DNA of 64,000 nucleotides from Variovorax sp. PBL-E5 (GTDB lineage Bacteria > Pseudomonadota > Gammaproteobacteria > Burkholderiales > Burkholderiaceae_C). Under the pieces are notes generated by a model. The model was not told the DNA's origin and did not search any database. It was given only the letters and a program-made list of their open reading frames with translations. The stretch spans positions 3,410,001-3,474,000 of the forward strand of contig NZ_LR594671.1 in assembly GCF_901827185.1 (NCBI RefSeq). The letters are read 5' to 3'. Positions 62,572 through 64,000 of the stretch are shown here, one piece after another. The translations under genes were made by a program, and so were the position numbers. The number at the start of each line of letters is the position of its first letter. The stretch's first letter is position 1.

Positions 62572-64000
62572 ATGACATCCCCTGCAGACCCTGACACCGC
62601 CAAGCCCAGCAATTTCCTGCGCCATGTGATCGAGAGCGACATCCAGGAGGGCGTCTACGCGGGCCGTCAGTGGGGCGGCACGCCCGGCGATGCCGCGCAC
62701 CATGCCCAGGGCATGCACGACCCGGCCAAGGTGCGCATGCGCTTTCCGCCCGAACCCAATGGCTACCTCCACATCGGCCATGCCAAGAGCATCTGGCTCA
62801 ACTTCGAGCTGGCCAAGGACTATGGCGGCGTCTGCCATCTGCGTTTCGACGACACCAACCCCGAAAAGGAAGAGCAGGAATACGTCGACGCCATCCGCGA
62901 CGCGGTCAAGTGGATGGGCTATCACCCCGTGCTGGCCGACAATCCCGCGCGCCCGGGCGTGCCGAACCCGCACGTGTACTTCGCGAGCGACTATTTCGAC
63001 TTCATGTACCGCGCCGCCGAGTACCTGGTCGAAGCCGGCCTCGCCTACGTCGACGAGCAGAGCGCCGACGCGATCCGCGCCACCCGCGGCGACTTCAACA
63101 CCCCCGGCACCGACAGTCCCTTCCGCACCCGCACGCCGGCCGAGAACCTGGAGCGCCTGCGCGCCATGCGCAACGGCGAACTCGAGGACGGCGCCGCCGT
63201 CCTGCGCGCGAAGATCGACATGGCGAGCCCCAACATCAACATGCGCGATCCCGCGCTCTACCGCATCCGCCGGGCGACGCACCACAACACCGGCGACAAG
63301 TGGTGCATCTATCCGATGTACACCTTCGCGCACCCGATCGAGGATGCGCTGGAACAGATCACGCACAGCATCTGCACGCTCGAGTTCGAGGACCAGCGCC
63401 CCTTCTACGACTGGCTGCTCGACCGGCTGGCCGAAGGCGGTCTGATCGCCACGCCGCACCCGCGCCAGTACGAGTTCGCGCGCCTCAACGTCACGCACGT
63501 GATCACCAGCAAGCGCCGGCTGCGACAGCTGGTCGAGGAAGGCCACGTCGAGGGCTGGGACGATCCGCGCATGCCGACCCTGGCCGGCCTGCGCCGCCGC
63601 GGCTACACGCCCGCGGCGCTGAAGCTGTTCTGCGAACGCTCGGGCGTCACCAAGTCGGGCGGCTGGATCGACTACGCGAGCCTCGAAGCCGCGCTGCGCG
63701 ACACGCTGGACCCGGTCGTGCCGCGCGCGATGGCGGTGCTCGATCCGGTGCGGCTCGTCATCACCAACTGGGACGAACTGATGGGCGCGGGCTTCCTGGA
63801 CGACTGCTCGGCGCCCGTGCATCCGCACCAGCCCGACATGGGACGGCGCCACTTCAAGTGCGGCCGCGATCTGTGGATCGAGCGCACCGATTACGAGGAC
63901 GTACAGCCCAAGGGCTTCTTCCGCCTCTTCCCCGGCAACAAGGTGCGCCTGAAATACGGCCACGTCATCGAATGCACCGGCGGCACGAAGGACGCCGAAG
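62572..64000 (+). CDS. glnS: Glutaminyl-tRNA synthetase (partial, C-terminus beyond window)
   Basis: GlnRS charges tRNA-Gln with glutamine. The first 476 codons are present. The class I signature is PEPNGYLHIGHAKS (about residues 60-73), where GHIGH-type residues bind ATP. The second ATP loop reads ITSKRRL where E. coli has VMSKRKL, an accepted variation of KMSKS. HVEGWDDPRMPTLAGLRRRG is strongly conserved. The start at ATG 62572 is chosen because the ATG at 62564 meets a stop after three codons. Confidence 0.96.
   Translation, partial: MTSPADPDTAKPSNFLRHVIESDIQEGVYAGRQWGGTPGDAAHHAQGMHDPAKVRMRFPPEPNGYLHIGHAKSIWLNFELAKDYGGVCHLRFDDTNPEKEEQEYVDAIRDAVKWMGYHPVLADNPARPGVPNPHVYFASDYFDFMYRAAEYLVEAGLAYVDEQSADAIRATRGDFNTPGTDSPFRTRTPAENLERLRAMRNGELEDGAAVLRAKIDMASPNINMRDPALYRIRRATHHNTGDKWCIYPMYTFAHPIEDALEQITHSICTLEFEDQRPFYDWLLDRLAEGGLIATPHPRQYEFARLNVTHVITSKRRLRQLVEEGHVEGWDDPRMPTLAGLRRRGYTPAALKLFCERSGVTKSGGWIDYASLEAALRDTLDPVVPRAMAVLDPVRLVITNWDELMGAGFLDDCSAPVHPHQPDMGRRHFKCGRDLWIERTDYEDVQPKGFFRLFPGNKVRLKYGHVIECTGGTKDAE

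Noticed and set aside
63440..63530. GlnRS lacking KMSKS, suggesting an inactive enzyme
   Set aside because: ITSKRRL is a normal variant of the E. coli VMSKRKL loop, and all other conserved stretches are intact.

Overview
The window looks like chromosomal DNA from a beta-proteobacterium of the order Burkholderiales, most like the Comamonadaceae (Variovorax-type). The reasons are very high GC, several orphan Bug-type solute-binding proteins, dense arrays of LysR regulators beside aromatic and CoA-dependent catabolic operons, a duplicated-domain H-NS-like protein, and a DUF3348/DUF802/OmpA/DUF2894 operon of a kind I know from Burkholderiales. Species was not determined. No tRNA, rRNA, insertion sequence, integrase, CRISPR array or replication origin was seen. 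The window starts inside an aminotransferase gene and ends inside glnS. No gene-free stretch exceeds 300 bases.

Layout. 1-4685: aminotransferase diverging from a sugar-acid module (2-ketogluconate reductase, gluconokinase, 5-ketogluconate reductase, L-idonate dehydrogenase) that converges on gluconate 6-phosphate. 4695-10707: housekeeping genes (cysE, trmJ, suhB) and an envelope pair (FUSC-type transporter, MscS-type channel) overlapped with suhB. 10712-13839: AraC/GyrI-type regulator, a nickel/iron-type PadR regulator with its ferric-chelate reductase, and a small membrane-anchored protein behind a promoter flanked by long inverted-repeat arms. 13860-19475: LysR plus a five-gene operon for 2-pyrone-4,6-dicarboxylate breakdown to pyruvate and oxaloacetate. 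19562-25837: pirin/LysR pair, mutS, an Anbu-type proteasome homologue and an alpha/beta hydrolase. 25860-33054: phospholipase D-like lipoprotein, peroxiredoxin, LysR, cytoplasmic sulfatase, Bug protein, uppP and a DUF2889 gene.

33070-42253: a CoA-thioester catabolic island (BKACE, acyl-CoA dehydrogenase, class III CoA-transferase, CitE-like lyase, MaoC hydratase, two Bug proteins) diverging from a FadR-type regulator and two crotonases. The gene set resembles pathways for C5 branched dicarboxylic acids. 42371-47093: an H-NS-like protein facing a four-gene overlapping operon that encodes a MotA/ZorA-like membrane protein with a very long coiled-coil tail, a MotB/ZorB-like OmpA protein with a membrane aspartate, and two proteins of unknown function. 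This apparent ion-driven motor of unknown output is the most interesting item in the window. 47210-57089: an MdtABC-type RND efflux system with a NodT-type outer-membrane factor and a trailing racemase-family gene. 57333-62038: a six-gene operon ending in a LytS/LytR two-component system and including a sterol desaturase-family enzyme. 62122-64000: a Tyr/Pro-rich exported protein and glnS.
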